A stretch of 64,000 bases of DNA from Cryptosporangium minutisporangium (GTDB taxonomy: Bacteria; Actinomycetota; Actinomycetes; Mycobacteriales; Cryptosporangiaceae), in assembly GCF_039536245.1 (NCBI RefSeq), contig NZ_BAAAYN010000006.1, positions 1 through 64,000 of the forward strand, written 5' to 3'. Position 1 is the stretch's first letter. Each line of letters begins with the position of its first letter. The notes under the pieces were generated by a model. It was not told the DNA's origin. It ran no database searches and saw only the letters and a list, made by a program, of their open reading frames with translations. Shown in pieces: positions 62,833-64,000 of the stretch. Made by a program: the position numbers and the translations under genes.

Positions 62833-63788
62833 CCGAGGCGACCTTTTCGCTCGGTCATCGACCCCAGCCGGCGGACGACATGGTCTGGGTCCCCGGGGGC
62901 ACCTTCCGGATGGGATCCGACGAGCACGGGCCGGAGGAGGCTCCGGCCCGCTCGGTACAGGTGGACGGGGTCTGGGTCTGCCGGACCACGGTGACGAACG
63001 CGGCTTTCACCGCGTTCGTCACCGCGACCGGCTACCGGACGGTCGCCGAGCGGCCGCTGGACCCGGCCGACTTCCCCGGCGCTCCGCCGGAGAACCTGGT
63101 GGCGGGGTCCATGGTGTTCGTCGGCACGGCGGGCCCCGTCGATCTGCGCCACCTCAGCCAGTGGTGGGCGTGGGTTCCGGGCGCCTGCTGGCGGCGTCCG
63201 GAGGGTCCGGGCAGCAATCTCGACGGCCGGGCGCACCATCCGGTGGTGCACGTGGCCTACGAGGACGCCGCGGCGTATGCGGCGTGGATCGGGCTCGCGC
63301 TGCCCACCGAGGCGCAGTGGGAGCACGCGGCGCGCGGCGGCCTCGACGGGGCGCCCTACACCTGGGGCGACGCCCCCGAGACGCCGCAGCAGCGCCGGGC
63401 CAACTACTGGCACGGCGACTTCCCCTGGCGGGCCGAGCCGGGCTACGGGGCGACCACGCCGGTCGGCTCGTTCCCGGCGAACGGCTACGGCCTGGCCGAC
63501 ATGGCTGGCAACGTCTGGGAGTGGACGCAGGACTGGTACGCCGAGCGCCGTTGGGTGGACCTGTCACCCTGTTGCGCGCCTCGTGACCCCCGTGGCGGGA
63601 AGCGGGAGCAGAGCTACGACCCCGCACAGCCACAGATCAGGATCCCCCGCAAAGTCATCAAGGGCGGCTCCTTCCTCTGTGCGGACAGCTACTGCCTGCG
63701 GTACCGGCCGGCGGCGCGGCGGCCCCACATGATCGACACTGGAATGAGCCACATCGGCTTCCGCTGCGTGTCGCGGGCCGCGCACTGA
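62829..63788 (+). CDS. Formylglycine-generating enzyme (sulfatase-modifying)
   Basis: This 319-aa protein has the FGE-sulfatase fold: MVWVPGGTFRMGSDEH near the start, LPTEAQWEHAARGG, WGD, MAGNVWEWTQDWY and a C-terminal GFRCV. The copper-binding active-site pair Cys284 and Cys289 (FLCADSYCLRYRPAAR, C-x4-C) is intact, which marks an active FGE rather than an EgtB/SUMF2-like relative. It oxidises the sulfatase Cys55 to formylglycine. The GTG start overlaps the sulfatase stop, so the two are made together. Confidence 0.93.
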   Translation: MTEATFSLGHRPQPADDMVWVPGGTFRMGSDEHGPEEAPARSVQVDGVWVCRTTVTNAAFTAFVTATGYRTVAERPLDPADFPGAPPENLVAGSMVFVGTAGPVDLRHLSQWWAWVPGACWRRPEGPGSNLDGRAHHPVVHVAYEDAAAYAAWIGLALPTEAQWEHAARGGLDGAPYTWGDAPETPQQRRANYWHGDFPWRAEPGYGATTPVGSFPANGYGLADMAGNVWEWTQDWYAERRWVDLSPCCAPRDPRGGKREQSYDPAQPQIRIPRKVIKGGSFLCADSYCLRYRPAARRPHMIDTGMSHIGFRCVSRAAH

Positions 63789-63837
63789 GATTCGCCGGGC
63801 CCGCGAACTCCGTCGCAGCCACCCGGGAGCGCTGAGG

Positions 63838-63861
63838 CTTTCATCCACGCCGGGTGAGGCG
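63838..63861 (+). promoter_or_regulatory. Second copy of the repeated element
   Basis: CTTTCATCCACGCC and GGGTGAGGCG match the 61239 element at nearly every position (one arm base changed). It lies about 58 bp before the last gene start, the same distance class as at the sulfatase. Confidence 0.55.
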
Positions 63862-63919
63862 AGGCGGACCGCTGGGCAGGACGCTCGGCCGGTAGCTTCC
63901 CTGCATCTCGGAGGACCAC

Positions 63920-64000
63920 ATGACCGGTATGAATGCGCCGATGACCCCCGCGCCGCGGCCGGCCGTGAACGCCGGCTTGCTCTGGGGCGGCGGCGCCGCG
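63920..64000 (+). CDS. Start of a gene cut by the window edge
   Basis: ATG 63920 has GGAGG 5 nt upstream and opens a frame to the edge of the window. The 27 residues begin MTGMNAPMTPAPRP and end in LLWGGGAA, which looks like a short cytoplasmic head followed by the start of a TM helix. The family cannot be told from this part. It follows the sulfatase operon and shares its upstream element. Confidence 0.6.
   Translation, partial: MTGMNAPMTPAPRPAVNAGLLWGGGAA

Overview
This window comes from the chromosome of a high-GC actinomycete. The DNA is strongly GC-rich, GTG starts are frequent, operons join by ATGA or GTGA overlaps, and several genes look leaderless. Families typical of actinomycetes are present: a SARP/BTAD-NB-ARC regulator, a SigE-type sigma factor, an ECF42 sigma factor with its YCII partner, a PrsW remnant, and many TetR and two-component regulators. 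I see no rRNA, tRNA, CRISPR array, insertion sequence or phage gene. The taxon cannot be fixed from sequence alone; a Cryptosporangium- or Frankia-like soil actinomycete would fit.

Layout. 1-8.1 kb: an epoxide-hydrolase-like enzyme, two convergent MFS exporters, a large SARP-type regulator and a WrbA-like flavodoxin. 8.1-13 kb: a MurJ-like flippase, a decayed PrsW protease pseudogene closed by a strong hairpin, a membrane protein, and a TetR gene with a perfect palindrome in front of a SnoaL-like gene. 13-19.3 kb: a signalling island with an unrecognised 439-aa protein, a PAS histidine kinase, an Rcp1-like response regulator, a hybrid kinase with receivers at both ends, a receiver whose phospho-acceptor Asp is Asn, and a STAS protein with Glu where the regulatory Ser normally sits. 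19.3-25.7 kb: DUF488, RidA, a WYL regulator, a compact divergent SRPBCC/TetR pair sharing one operator, a SigE-type sigma factor with a membrane partner, a nucleoside hydrolase remnant and an FNT channel.

25.7-30 kb: a LacI regulator diverges from a fructose-type ABC importer (frcBCA-like), with two matching LacI operators between them. 30-35.3 kb: an EAL phosphodiesterase, a DUF4288 protein and an ABC-2 exporter. 35.4-39.4 kb: the Hen1-Pnkp RNA repair operon. 39.4-46.3 kb: a TetR/MFS pair, a secreted PHB-depolymerase-like esterase, a PPOX-type stress protein, a MOSC protein and YCII-ECF42. 46.3-54.4 kb: a nucleotidyltransferase with a small partner (candidate toxin-antitoxin), a membrane-flavin-iron-sulfur reductase fusion, a NarL-type two-component system, an alpha/beta hydrolase, a lipoprotein, and a YihY gene that runs in frame into a DUF7144 gene.

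54.4-64 kb: a sulfur/sulfate-ester cluster with a SulP transporter, then a minus-strand operon (HAD hydrolase, NarK-like MFS, MalT-like regulator) diverging from an arylsulfatase coupled to its formylglycine-generating enzyme. A near-identical 24-bp element occurs upstream of the sulfatase and again upstream of the last, truncated gene, which suggests a local regulon. The features most worth following up are this element, the in-frame YihY-DUF7144 fusion, the membrane-reductase fusion, the degenerate receiver and STAS pair, and the candidate toxin-antitoxin unit.
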